From: Schistocephalus solidus
Taxonomy: Eukaryota > Platyhelminthes > Cestoda > Diphyllobothriidea > Diphyllobothriidae
DNA length: 64,000 nt
Reading direction: 5' to 3'
NCBI GenBank assembly: GCA_017591395.1
Contig: WEDG01000846.1
Span: forward strand, 62,001-126,000
The notes beneath the pieces were generated by a model that saw only the letters and a list, made by a program, of their open reading frames with translations, was not told the DNA's origin and did no database searches. This document shows, piece by piece, positions 47,764 through 60,040 of this stretch (within the stretch, counting starts at the first letter, position 1; the number at the start of each line of letters is the position of its first letter). The position numbers and the translations under genes are program-made.

Positions 47764-50709
47764 CTGGAAGCAATTTTGTCTTTCTATTAGATTCTTGTTT
47801 ACTGAAAAAGGTAAGGTCTACCGAAAATGGTATTACGCCAGATGTTTGGTGCAGTATGTTGTTTTAAGTTTGTTTATAATGTGTGTTCTGTGAGCTTATT
47901 CACTAGGTAATGGCAGAAATTGAATCATTAATACGATGAATTTTACTTTCTATGCAAACTTTAAATGGGCTGCCACATACCTGACAACACAAACATCAAA
48001 ACAAAAACGATGACGCCTCCATTGGAACCGATGATGACCGCCACCGCTACAGCGCCCTGAGTATTTTACTGCGAGTTAACCTACAACAAAGTAAATGCCC
48101 GGTAACCATCTAGCTTCATAAGTCTTGGGTAAAAACATTCCCAGGACACATTTTACTCATAATCTGCCAGTTAATTGAAAAAATTCCTGAATTATACACT
48201 GATACTTAAAGTCTTTTCACTCAGGTTGACAGGTTGATTCCAACAACAACTTTGTCCCTTTCTCTTACAGCTGTCAAATCAAATGCTGGCGAAGTTGAGG
48301 TAGACGTTTGGCCGACTTTTCCCTCCAAAAAAGCTACAAAAACTATGCCAACGCTCCTTCAGATTTCACGTGGAAAACGTTAATTTGCTAAACAGTAAAT
48401 GTTTAAGAAAGAGACGACGTAGATTTTGAAAACGGATGTATTTTTAGCTGTCAATCAACCACATCAACGCATTATATTACTTGCCGGTGTCAGTATGGTC
48501 AGTGATAGAAAGAATGAATTCAGTTGGCATACGACGCCTGGACTGAAGTCAGCTGCAGGCCATTCCAGTAAATGGAACATGAATTTACGAAATAATATGG
48601 ATATAGTTAACGGGGATTATGAATAGCGTCGGCAAATAGGATTTGCGGTCGAGGTAGATAAAATCGATTCCGACAAAAAAGACATTTTGTGGAAAAACTG
48701 TTTAGTGTGACGTACAACAGTCCACTCCCTAACAGAATTCAATATAAAAAGTTTCACATTGTCAACTGGAATTAAAAGGAGTGATGGAACTGTGGCATCA
48801 ACTTAGTATGTCGACTACTAACGATGGGCCTATTTCACGTATTTTGGAAAATGCGTTCAGTTAAAATTCAACCGGTTTTTTCATTGAGCAAAGACCTTCT
48901 GGGTATCCCATTATAAAACCAGCTTTATATATTTAACAGTCAGCTTACTACCAAATAATATTTGTTAGTAATTTTCTTTTTTGTCCTTCTTTAAATGAGC
49001 ATATTTCAACCTCTCTTTTCGCCGAATAGAAAGCCCCCTTATGTTTAGATTTATATCAGGAAAACGTGGTCTTTTAAGGCTAGTAAGAATCGCATATTGA
49101 ATATTGTTATCTTTAAAATTATGTTTTAAAAGCAAATATCGTAAGTAAGGGAAAACGCAACGACCATATTTTTGGCATGTGTACAGTTGACACTCCGTTT
49201 TTGACTAGAATCTGCTAATACTGTGTAAGCCGTATAAGAATACTATTTTCAATATGTTTACGCCTAAAATGTTGCCCTACATGTACGTGTTTTTTTAAAG
49301 AACCATCAAATGTTTCGACAGGTGACCACATTATGTGGGTTTCAAACAACTGAAACATGGTCAGGCATTTGCGAATAAGTCGTCGTAATTAACCCACAAA
49401 CCATTCAGACGAATTAGGAAGAGAAGATTCCTCAGCCGTTTAAGCATTCTTGCACGGTTCAGAAAGACGTTTGTATCATTTATGTTTTGTATGCCGCGAT
49501 TTGAGACGTCAAACGCAGTTATCCGAAATGACTGTTTCGAATTGCAAACATTCTGCCCACGAAATATGCGTACCTTTGGAAACTTAATTTCTCTCACAAT
49601 TTGAGTGACCAAATTGTTTAAAATATCTCTCTAAACGCCGTAACCGTTAAACTGGGCCATGTCCTTCAAACTTCACAAAGAGAAAAAATGATTTTTTCCT
49701 TACTGAACGTGTACTGTTCAACCGGAAAAATAAATTATTTGGTGGTGTCATTGCATAGAGTCTGCTTTTTATTGGTCAACAATTAGAAAGCGTAGAATCT
49801 ATTGGGTAGCAAGGAACAGTTTGAAAATCTCCAAATTTTGCATGCCCAAAAGTATTCCGAAGTTCTCTAAAATTATTGGGGGATGTTAATTGTGCAATGT
49901 GTTTTTTCTGTCATAAGTTAGTTTTTGTTGCTTCTTCCGAGAAAAAAGAAAGCTCCTGAGACGAGGTCTCTGTGCCGTTAGTGTGGGCTTACATTTTTTC
50001 CATTTTATAATAACTATGAAAGTCGCAAAACGTAGAGGCTACGTTCTTTTTGACCCCGATTAACCCCCGAAAGCTTTAGTGCGAACGCATATCTATGATC
50101 GTTCCTCTTCATCTTCCCAATTTACTCCTCAATGATTTCATATTGCTGCATAATTGGGCTGGATTGCTGACATTTGCCGAAATAACTTAAGTGGCCTATG
50201 ACTACCCTGGAGAAGGGAGACGATATAACCACTTAGATGACATCGGGCAACACTAACACAATTTTTGTTCGTACAATGTACAGTATTTCCAACCAAAACT
50301 CTAAAAGATAGGCGTTCAGTGCTTTCATATCTCTACTGTCTCAGTGGGATGACTTGATTAGAGCTCTACCAAAAAATATCACCTAATACCACTTAATGCA
50401 GGTTATGCGGAACAAAAACTAATGGCTTAATTTAATAAATAAGGAGGAAACATTGAAGCCGAAAGGCAAATTTTTAAAAATCAAAATGCATTTTGGAGTC
50501 AGGTAAGACCGACTACTCATTCCATTTGAGGATCTTTGTACCCAAGTGGATAATATTTACTGACCAGGTTAAGTGATTTAAACATGGCGTTGCACATATT
50601 GTTGTCGAGGACAGTCGCATGTTGACCATTAATTAACTGAGAGCACCACCAAGAAGTATCTGGAGTTCTTGCAGCTAGACATACGCAATCCTCGGTTTTG
50701 TTCCCACAG
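47720..50709 (-). CDS. Candidate multi-exon single-pass membrane protein (5' end not found)
   Basis: Five minus-strand segments with GT-AG borders chain without a frame break: 50565-50709 (Cys-rich: CGNKTEDCVCL, WWCSQLINGQ, NNMCNAMF), 49402-49573 (VRIFRGQNVC to LLFLIRLN), 48269-48333 (Ser/Thr stalk GQTSTSTSPAFDLTA), 47981-48056 (hydrophobic helix GAVAVAVIIGSNGGVIVFVL) and 47720-47763 (short tail, FRQMRLSC, then TGA). Phases at the four joins are 0, 1, 0, 1 and match on both sides. The order Cys-rich part, stalk, helix, short basic-ended tail suggests a type I surface protein. I recognise no domain family. The helix and stalk exons are the best supported; the outermost two are weaker. A possible further upstream exon begins at 51125. 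Confidence 0.4.
47981..48056 (-). CDS. Candidate exon, transmembrane helix
   Basis: 76 bases. The acceptor is AAATACTCAG and the donor TGTCAG|GTATGT. It encodes 25 residues of Gly/Ala/Val/Ile/Phe with one Asn, an ideal single membrane span, and is distinctly more GC-rich than its flanks. Confidence 0.45.
48269..48333 (-). CDS. Candidate exon, Ser/Thr-rich stalk
   Basis: 65 bases. The acceptor TTTTTGTAG and donor GACAGCT|GTAAGA are both good. It encodes FLEGKVGQTSTSTSPAFDLT and a final Ala, and joins the helix exon in phase 0 across a 212-base intron. Confidence 0.42.
49402..49573 (-). CDS. Candidate exon, ectodomain continuation
   Basis: 172 bases, open throughout, phase 0 in (CCAAAG|GTACGC) and phase 1 out (AATG|GTTTGT). 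Both sites are usable but not strong. Confidence 0.25.
50565..50709 (-). CDS. Candidate exon, Cys-rich ectodomain
   Basis: 145 bases, entering in phase 2 and leaving in phase 0 at CTG|GTCAGT. It encodes 48 whole codons with five Cys. The acceptor (CAATTGAG) is weak. Confidence 0.35.
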
Positions 50710-50774
50710 CTCAATTGATACTTTTAATAAAAAGCTCAATTACCAAAGACTTTGAGTTTGTAGCCCATGTTATG

Positions 50775-50855
50775 CTAATCATCATTTAAGAATAACTTGA
50801 TGATGAAGTCGAATACGTCATAACGGGTCATCTCAGTCTCCCTTGTCAATTTCTT
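50775..50855 (+). mobile_element. Faint SINE core remnant
   Basis: TGATGATGAAGTCGAATACG followed by TCAGTCTCCCTTGTCAATT resembles the SINE core and its CCAGTCTCCCTTGTCTTTG segment. No head remains. Confidence 0.4.
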
Positions 50856-51125
50856 CAGAAAATGTGAAAATGGGCAAACGCAAGCAAGATTTAAAAATCC
50901 GAGCAAATTACTTGAGAACATGTTTTTATGCAGATTGTAGCCTTTAACATACATTTTTACGTTGACCTGAACTAGAGGAAAGAGCCTTCCGTCATCGTCT
51001 TCTACTGGTCACATATCAAACATGTGTATTAGGCTTTGAAATAGTGTTTGCATATAATCTCACTCTTTGCACGGGAATGTCCTCTTTTATCTCTCTCTGT
51101 ACTTCAGATGTAGACAATTCATGAC

Positions 51126-51799
51126 CTGTGATTAGGAGACAGAGTCATAATTTAGAGGAAATATCAACTGAGACAGTTGAACCTGCGGTGTTCTTATGTG
51201 ACATTGTTTTCTTCGGTTGCCCTGGAGAGTGGATGCATTTGTCAGCGGCATATCCCTGACTGTTATTGGCTTCTCGCTAGAGCGTCACGTGTTGGGACCC
51301 TAAACCGCCGTTGTAGGGCCTCAGATTAATTTAACTCCGTTGTGAGGTTTACTACTTTGCGGTCGCCCCATGATTTCAGTTGCTTGCAAACAGAATGCAT
51401 CGACTCAACAGTATTTGGAGTGACAATCAGAACTAACTGATCGGTGATCGAGAGTGCAATTTTTTCAAGACCAGGCTTAAAACTTGTTCACTTGACAAAA
51501 TAATGGATGAAAAAATACCGGTGGCAACTGTTGAGAAAAAAAATGATCGTCTTACCGTATAACTTGACGTGGATTACATGGAAGTAGGCTCATCTGTCAA
51601 ACCCTTAAAAGAACTTGCACAAAGGAATACATTAAAGTGTTGTGCAGTGGTGCTGAAGTATTGCTCGCAGTTCATTAATTCCGTATTTACTCTAGTGTTA
51701 AGGCATATGCAGTGATGACATCCAGGATATTCCAGCAGATAGAATACGACGAGCATTACTTGTGCTCATCACTGGGCCTAGTAGTTGGTGCATTGTTTG
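51126..51799. other. Nothing firmly recognised
   Basis: On the minus strand a strong acceptor (CTGTCTCCTAATCACAG) borders an open frame running down from 51125 (HELSTSEVQREIKEDIPVQ onward). No clear donor fits, so I leave it unassigned. Confidence 0.3.
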
Positions 51800-52311
51800 C
51801 GTGTCAGTCGGTAGCTGAGTTGCTACTTGTCGTGATTCTACCACTGGTGTCGGTCTTTGGCGTGACGATTACTCGGAAAATTGACTGTCCATCACGGTGA
51901 CTGCTAGTCAACAGCGTTATGCCCGCGTTATGCCGGTTTCTTTTCATTCGACCGCTCAAACTGAGCTTCCTGAGGCATTTGCGGATGAAGGACTTTGGAT
52001 AACCGTTGGCTGTAAAAAGGACATGTAAGTAATCAATCTCCTCCTTCTTCCCACTGTTGTCGCTGCAGTGTGTTTGGACACGTCGGTAGAGGGTTCTGAC
52101 ACAACTGCGTTTGTGGCCACCAGGGTGGTTGCTTCGGAAATGGAGGATGCGCCTAGTGTTGGTTGCTTTGCGGTAGACCGTTGTCCTTATCTTCCCGTCT
52201 GCCAGCTTTGTAACTTGGACGTCAAGGAAGGGTAACTGATTGTTGAAATTTTCCTCCATGGTAAACTGGATGTCGGGAAAGATTGAATTCAACAATGCCC
52301 TGAAAGCATTG
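51800..52311 (-). mobile_element. Penelope-like element fragment: RT C-terminal part
   Basis: The minus-strand frame is open through NSIFPDIQFTMEE, QLPFLDVQVTKLADGKI, TTVYRKATNT, HKRSCVRTLYRRVQTHC and ANGYPKSFIRKCLRK, the region after the catalytic YxDD in Penelope-like RTs. The catalytic core and the GIY-YIG domain are missing. At 52311 it is fused to a SINE, whose reading continues the open frame by chance. The sequence is close to the copy at 58.5-58.9 kb, so both are probably one family. Confidence 0.85.
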
Positions 52312-52432
52312 ACAAGGGAGACCGCAATGGCCATTTCTGGCTTATAAGCCGTCCTCAGCCAGTCATACCCAATCCCAAATGTGGCATACCTGGGATTCTA
52401 ACCCGCGACCTTTGGTAATTGAGTCGAACGCA
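52312..52432 (-). mobile_element. tRNA-derived SINE, reverse copy
   Basis: The minus strand carries the B-box-like part (GGTCGCGGGTTAGAATCCC), the TTGGGTATGACTGGCTGA core and the CCAGAAATGGCCATTGCGG segment, ending in CTCCCTTGTC at the Penelope junction. It is head-to-head with the next copy. Confidence 0.85.
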
Positions 52433-52780
52433 GATCAGTGAGCCACACACTATCATTATATTCCCGATCGCAAACGACAAAGCAACGAGCCCATGGCTCA
52501 ACGGTAGAGCGTTTGACTCAATTACCAAAGGTCGCGAGTTTGAATACCAGGTTTGCCGCACTTGGGATTGGGTATGACTGGCTGATGACGGCTAATAAGC
52601 CAGAAATGGCCATTCCAGTCTCCCTTGTCTTTGTCGGTTTCACATTATCAACATATGCTACACGTCGCTATGTGACCGCCTGTGAGTGCTCTAGTCTGAG
52701 TTCCAGGGCACAACGGAACATAAATGTTCCTTAAGCAGATCGGTGAGCCACACACTATCATATATAAATATATATATATC
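52433..52780 (+). mobile_element. tRNA-derived SINE, forward full-length copy
   Basis: The best dispersed copy. The lead-in is GACAAAGCAACGAGCCC and the A-box-like word is TGGCTCAACGGTAGAGC. The B-box region is GGTCGCGAGTTTGAATACC, followed by the complete core, a tail with CATATGCTACACGTCGCTAT, and an end at CTTAAGCAGATCGGTGAG followed by CACACACTATCA and an AT stretch. The tail motif also precedes the head, as if two copies were joined tail to head. Layout and sequence match the pair at 3.35-3.8 kb. Confidence 0.88.
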
Positions 52781-55700
52781 CACATTCAAACGTTGTTTTT
52801 GAACTGGCTTACGTGTCACAGGATGAAAATTTGTCCTTGCGATATTAATTGGCCTTCACTATACAGTTTCATTTTGCCCTTTCGATAGTCGTTTCAATGG
52901 CATTTTCAATTTAGAAACATCAATTATCTGCCAGGAAGTTAAACCTGTAGTGCCTTTGAAAGCATCAGGGTGCATAAAGGTATATGAATGCCTCTCTTTC
53001 TCTCTACATGCATATGACCTCCTTATCTCGTTCCTCAATTTGCTTCACGCATTTAGGTTACATTTTGGCTGTAAACCTATCCTGAAGTGTATTCACCAGC
53101 ATACGCCGCAGTTTTGCGATTCCCGCTTTTAATTGCCATAAACGCGTCCGTGGTTAAACCTAACAGCCAACTTCCTGCCTAACCTCTTCTGACCTGCAAA
53201 AAGACTTAAAAACATCTGAGGCCGTGCAACAACTGCTTGCAAAAAAACCATCTACGAAACACGAAAAGAGGTGACTGTCAAATTTCGTTCGTTAGACTGC
53301 AATGTTAGCTGCGATCACTCGACTTGGATTGGTGTTGGTAATATTCATATTGATGGAAAATATCCGAGAGATGTAATGCTGGGTTTTACGCTTAAGCACG
53401 CTTCATTTTTAGTATAATTCACTAAGAGCTTCCTTTAATGGATAGCAAGTGGCAAAAATCTGTGATTAATTTGGTCAGCTGGTAGGTACTGAACATATGT
53501 TTGTGCAAAAAAAACATAAGGAGTACAATGCTAGAACATTTAAAAAATCAAAACCCTTTTTAAAAGTGGGCAAGTATCACTGCAGATGGATTATTTTTAC
53601 TTGAGGAAGGAAAGGTTAAACGTGTCGAAAAGGCCAAATTATTTGTCGTGTAAAATCTAACACGCTGGTCTTTTACAATGTCACCTGTTGGTGAAAATTT
53701 AATTGCGAATAACAATTGAACACTTCAAGACTTTCAAAGCATCCCTTGACCATAGGACACTGGCGCTCATTCGTTGATAATTCGTGGCTGGAGACGAAGG
53801 CAACCACAGGATTGACGCTCTCTGCGTAATTTGGTTTACGCAGTTGTCTTTCCTGATTGGCTGGATAATACAAGTATTGCATGGGACTTCAAATATTTCG
53901 GCAACTAACAGTTTTTTGGCCAATTATTATTTATTGCGAGGATTTGGAAACGAAAGTGCCATTTTATGGAAGACAGCAAGACCACCAATGTTGGTATTCT
54001 GAATAAAACTTCCAGCTTCAACCTCCCACGAGTACAGCCACAGTTTTCATGGATGCGACTTTGTGTTTTTTGAGTACTACGAGGTTTAATCTATATAAAA
54101 TATGGAGGTATATAAGGACGAGTCAAATTGAGAAAAATATAAAATAAATAAAATAAACAAAGAAATAAAATAAAGATGAAGCAAGAATGTAGAAGGTATA
54201 GAAATCCGTTTCACCTTATGGGCGCAAGCATGTGAAGCAGGCAGCAGATTTCAACGGAAAAATAGGCGTTAGTTATGTTGTGTTTTTATTAAGTCTATTG
54301 CTCACACTGGCCTGAAGAAAGAGCAAATGCTCCTTGAGTAAGGGGTAGTGTAAGATGAAATAAGACACAAACTACAAAAGTAAATAAATTAACGTTTAGC
54401 ACAACTGAAATCACGATGGATGAGCTCGGAAGTGTTTTGTTGCTATAAGGTGCTTATAGTTAATGACGCCGGATACAATACATTTAATCATCTAGAACGC
54501 AATAATGACCTTTTCATGATTCTTGGAACTTTTGGAATATTATCCTAGTTAAGGTAAAACTATTTGTCTTGCACTATTGTCGGTGCCAATGTAAGTGCGG
54601 TCATATTGGATAAATTTCCGATGATGCACTGCATAATAGAACCTCTGAAACAAAGTTTGGACCTCACAATGAAATTTCGAAACGTGAATCTCATGAAACC
54701 TGAACCCTATAAGGGTGCTGCAAGGCTAACGTGGGCATATTGTCGGCAATCAGGAACTTTGTTGTACCTATATGTGACCTATATGTGGTGATAATTCATA
54801 ATATGGCTTTAACTCAGTTTTGCTACCTTCTGCAAGTGCATAAAGTGGACGATGCCCTCCTATCTATCATATAGTTGAAATGCATTCCGCGATACGCATT
54901 GTCAAAGTGCACACTTTATCCTGGACAATTTGGGCGGTCAAACTAGGCACCTTAATAAGTTCATCAAGCTAACTTCTGGAGACGTACAAAGGGATAGGTT
55001 TTATTTCAAAAGAAGTCATAGCATTTTTTGTGGCATTTCCCTTTCTTTCTTATTCCAAGGATCCGACAGTCGAGACCTTTAAATTACTTCTGAAGAGCAG
55101 GAACGCTAAATCACAGTATTGACACAAATGCGTCCAAATCCTCCAAACATAAAAACGCTTGTTAACTAAATCCAGATGATCCTAAACTCACGCTAAGGGG
55201 CATCAAATTAATGTATAAGGTCCTCTGACTGTTTTTTTTAAATACTGATTGCGCAACGTTGCATGGAGTGTGGCCATCGGTATAAGAAAATGATCCGTGC
55301 AATTATACATGTCATCTGTTGCACATAAAACAGCTTTTCTAAAACACAAATTTGACAAATACCCGTCCATCCTTGAGTTAACGTCATAGCGGAACATTTA
55401 GGCAAAACAAATCTGTATATACAACAGCTTTTGACTGGAAGTGCTACAAAAACCTCGGTACCCTGCTCTTCTATAAAGAAGATGAAAAAAGGAATTTTTT
55501 CATATAAAAATTTCGCAAATGGAGGTTTTTTAAATATTCCAGGAGAGAACCTGTTTGTACACGTTGGCAAATAGGCAATAAATCTACGTTAAATCACTAT
55601 ATGCGCGTCGATAATCATAAATTGTTGGTCGTTGACTAAACTCAAATGTATTATTTTGGAGTTCCACGAAACTGAATTCTTAATAGTTGCCAGCGAGTTT

Positions 55701-57835
55701 ATTGTATGTAATCCAAAATGTTTGTGGATGCTTGTATGGGCGAAAAGGATGAACTGCAAGTCCTTTTTCTATAACCAGTTCATAAATAATTTAGTTATTG
55801 TGAAGGTTTTTAAAAAAATAATGAATCGTTTTAGTTTCGACGGAGTGTATATCACGTTCAAATAATAGATTATACTGCTTGCTAATCAATGCTCCCATCT
55901 GAGAGGTGTTTCTTATGACAGCGGGCGATCTTTGGAAAGCATTTTTTTTAAAAAAGCTTAAGGATTATATAAACTTTTTTCGGAAATATTATATTGAGTG
56001 CACATACGAGGCCTTAAGAATTGGCCCAACCAAGAGTACAACAAAAGCTTGAAATTAAAATACTCATTGTTACAAAATTGAAGTATGAACAAAGTATTTA
56101 GAAAGCCATACAGACAGCATAGACCCGCGGAAATCTATGCATCAATTAATGAGTCTTTTCTAAGGGTTATGCGTAATTGCTGTCACATGGCACACTAATT
56201 CTTTTACACTAGGAATTTTCTGATCCTTGCCAATGGAAAGCATGTCAGAGATAAGTCCTAATGATTTTTTTTTGTTTAAACCAATGCATATTGTTAATTT
56301 TTTTACTTTAAAAATAGACCCGTCAGTCTACTTTGAATTTATAAATGGTGAGATTTTTTAATTGTTTTATGGCTGTAGTTATTGTGTGGTTCATTCAAGA
56401 GATCAATTATGCCATAAAATGTATTCACCTAGCAAATTAATCGGAAAGAGCTTAGCCCGGAAGAAAGTAGTAATAACGAAGCATCCGCTAACAGAACTGC
56501 AAGCCGGAAATCTGTTTGGCTAAAATCTTCACATAAAAAGTCTAGATATGTTGCCACTTATTGGTTTTATGTAGCCAATTTTAACCAATAAAAATTCAGC
56601 TTTTTTCAGAAAAAGGAATAATCTCTCAGAGCAAATTTGGGAAAGAGATTAACTGTTTTTTTCGAATGCTTATGTCAGGGTATTTAAGGTTTCCAGCAAA
56701 ATGTGATCGCTTAAATAAAGGCTGGTCAGTTTGATGAACACGCAATATTTTACACGACCACAGATCAGTTCATTTCCCATCCTTTTGCTCATATGTTTGG
56801 TTGAAACGCAAGAATTATCTGCTGAAATATTCAATTGCGTCCGAGGAGGCAACTAAAATTCGAAAGCACAAATCACATTAATATGTTATGGCTTTGGCAT
56901 TTGCTATTTTCTAACTGTCTCTATATACCATAATTATCATACGGCCTCAGACTATGGATGACACGTTTTTTTGGTTCTGTATTCTTAAATTTTTTCAGCC
57001 CTTCTTACTTCAGTAAATAAAATATTTTTTTTACGCTCGCTATGCAGCAAACGTTTTTATCTTTGAATTGCTCCCATCCAAGAAAAAGGTTATTTTTACT
57101 TGTGACACATTCTATGTTGCTTGCATGTCTTTTTGTTAGCTGAATACTCCCGGACCCTATTATCAGATTATTTACTTGTGATTATTAAGAAAATGAAGGA
57201 CTACGAACGAAAGGCAACATTTAAAAGTGAATGCAGCTTTCCATAGCTGTGTATTAGGTCTTTTCACTGTCGATTTTTATGGATATACACACTTTAAGTT
57301 GACAGGACGAGTGTGCAACTTATTGGCCCAAAGGTAACTTTATTTGGCAGCTTTCTGTGTTCTCGTCCGCGTAAATACTGAGCAAATCATGTTTCGCACT
57401 TAAAATTACCGCAGTTTTGTGCAAGATATCTTGCTAGTTTGAACACATATGCTTGATTTGCTTCGTACGTTTGGTGCATACAGTTTTCCTTTGACATTAA
57501 CTAATCAATTAACTTGGAAAGTGAACCATGTTCAATCGGCGTAAATCCTCCAGGAAAGCCTAGCATGGTCACAGTGTATATACCTATCAAAGCTTCGTTG
57601 TAATCATCCAGTATATTCTCAAAAACACGTGCAACACTGTTAACTAAGAATTCACGTTAACTAAACTGCTCATAAAGGCGCATTTAAAGAGCGATAATTT
57701 TAAACGAATAGGTAATGGCCACTAGCCTTCTGTTTTTCCACCTGACTTTTATGTTACTGCTCGGCTTCCATTGCAATAGTCAAAAAGGAAAAATGCCCAA
57801 AATAAGGCCACTTTGTATACCATATTTTTTTCTAA
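52781..57835. other. AT-rich stretch, nothing recognised
   Basis: About 5 kb with only short frames. A frame at 57715 (plus) begins with a signal-peptide-like MATSLLFFHLTFMLLLG but runs into antisense retroelement sequence, so I do not call it a gene. Confidence 0.45.
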
Positions 57836-59850
57836 TCAGCATCTCAAATGTCAGCGGTATCACTGGGACAGTACGTGTAGGGGTCTCAGCTTTCGATCTT
57901 GTACAGGTGGCCATCCTCAGAGACTGTGAGCAAACAACAACAAACGAGCGGTTTTTCTAGTCCAACCAGGAGATACGTGGTAGGGGGCGGAAGAAAGCAG
58001 AGAGGTTGTGTTCGTGATAAGGTTGATCCAGGCCGTCCCGCAGTAGCGTGCGTCCTTGGATGGGAACTGGGCCATGCCTCTCGGCCATGCGAACGAAGCG
58101 CGCGGTAACAGGGGGGTATGTCAACGTGACTGTTGATATAGTTGCTGTCAGACACCCAGGCTTCCGGCAGTTCCCCCCCACGTCTTATTGATGGCTCGCG
58201 CCATTACCCGCGTGCTTGCAAAGTTAAATTCGTAGCCTCTCTGCACTGCCCGTTTGTGCTCCATTATTGGCGAGCTAAGTCGTCGTTCAGTCTGACATGT
58301 ATGATGGCAAGAACAGTCACGACAAGGTATTCGATAAATGACCCTAGATTGCTCATCTATGTCCAGTCGGTGCGTCATTTTCATCAGTCGGATATGCATG
58401 GTAGATGTCGGATGACGGAAGATACCCACGCCGATCTCTGCAGCAATACGTTCTGTTGCTTTTTACACATTCTTCATATATAGTAGAGGGTGCCAGAGTG
58501 TTGGAGGCTCGCCTCTGTGTGTTCCACGTGGATGCTTAGAGAAGCAGCGGCTGACGAAGCTCGTTGGGTATCCATTCATTGCCAGTTGGCCCCGAGGGTG
58601 CCTTAATTCTCGTGCTCGTTCATCAGGCTCCCTACAATGTGCGTTTACCCTTTGGAAGAGTGCTTTAACACAGCTGCGTTTATGAGCCATTTGGTGGTTG
58701 CTATGATAGCTCAGAACTCAGAATTTACACACCGTGGTGCTTAGTACTCCATCGGCTCTGCGTGTGATGAGGACGTCAATTAAGGGCAAGTGTTCGGTAT
58801 TCTCTTCTTCCTTTGTGAACTGAATGTCGGGGAAGATACCGCGAGGCAGATCTTGAAAGTCTACTAGCCTGTTCAGTTTGATGATAATGAACGTATTGTC
58901 CACGCATCGGCACCAAAATGCAAGTTCATAGTGACTGAAGGTGACGTTTTACAGCTATTTACAAGCAGTTCTGCAATTAGACTCTACATTCGGAAGCCCA
59001 TCGGTCTGCTTGTATGTTCTACTATTAAAGGTGAAAATTGTTAGTTTACAGAAGGCAAACATTCGATTTAAGTGGTTAATTTTTAGGAGATCACTCTATC
59101 CATTTGGATAGATTGTAAGTAGGGCTGCCTTTCAAGACGATGATTGGCCAAAAAGGAACTTTAGGCAGGTAATCCATATAATTGGCCCAGTGCCATGTCA
59201 GTTGGTTTCTTCATGCGCCATTCTTCTGCGATATCACATTGTCTGGCCTGAATCGGTTCAGGAGTCCGGTTATCTGACTGAGCATCGATATATCCTGTGA
59301 GGAAAGCGTGGATTCGTGGGACTGTTGGTCGGTGAGGAGGGCTTGTGCCTTCTCATTTAAACAACATGGTTCATTATGACGGCTGCTCTTCCTTTTTCGG
59401 CTGGTAGCACTATTATGTCGTTGTCCATTTTAAATTGCTTTCATTGCTTTTATTTCCGTGGTTGAAATATTTTTGGTGTGCCCATTCGTCAGCAGAATGG
59501 AGGTGACCTTCTGGCGCACCATCTACTTCGCCTCATCAGTTGCGTTGGTTCATATAAGTATGGCTTCAAGAGCAGCGATACATTCGACTGGTTTAGCATC
59601 CGCCGTATTTAAGTTGGCTTCATGACACAGCACTCTCAGTTCTTGTTCACTTAACTACCCGGACGATTGTGCACCACATGTTCGTTTAGTTTGGACCCGG
59701 TATTCGATTTTTCGAATTTTTGGTCTACATTCCAGCGCGTCTCTTCCTGCATCGCTTTTTCCAGAGATAATATTGGTTGGTCAAGGCAATAAACAACAGC
59801 TTCGTCAAACAGTGTTGTACACCACCCTTTTTTGTTCAATGACAGTCCGG
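57836..59850 (-). mobile_element. Penelope-like element, nearly full length but decayed
   Basis: The minus strand shows, in order: an N-terminal region with CHEANLNTADAKPVECIAAL and RQKVTSILLTNGH (near 59620-59490), the DNDIIVLPAEKGRAAVIM motif (near 59440), and a disrupted RT core. The catalytic motif is mutated to CVDN (near 58910). Then come IFPDIQFTKEE and LITRRADGVLSTTV, HKRSCVKALFQRV, NGYPTSFVSRC, and a GIY-YIG domain in which VIYRIPCRDC survives but YIG reads HTC. Stops and frameshifts separate these blocks. The 3' end, with GAGGATGGCCACCTGTACAA, lies near 57900. This copy shows the family's whole domain order in this genome. Confidence 0.85.
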
Positions 59851-59944
59851 TATTTTCTCAGGCGCAGGTGAGAGTCTTTAATTGTAGGGAGGGGTTCGCA
59901 GATACTTTGCTCACTTGATCCAAGTTTGATTAATTTAACGGTTC
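59851..59944. other. Short spacer
   Basis: Nothing recognised. Confidence 0.3.
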
Positions 59945-60040
59945 TTGGTGTGTCCTCTTAGCACAGGTCGTTAGAGCATTGACTGAACTGAAGCCCTCAC
60001 CTTGCCGTCCTGGATGCAAATCCAACCAACACCGCAGATA
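59945..60040 (+). repeat. tRNA-like remnant, possible second SINE type
   Basis: TTAGCACAGGTCGTTAGAGC resembles an A box and GGATGCAAATCC a B box, and GGTGT at the start can pair with ACACC at the end. The middle does not fold as a good anticodon arm. I take it for a SINE head or pseudogene, not a working tRNA. Confidence 0.3.

Noticed and set aside
57715..57960. Secreted-protein-like ORF beginning with a hydrophobic leader
   Set aside because: The second half is antisense Penelope 3' sequence and there are no splice signals, so the leader is probably chance.
59945..60040. True tRNA gene
   Set aside because: Box-like words are present but there is no sound anticodon arm and only a partial acceptor stem.
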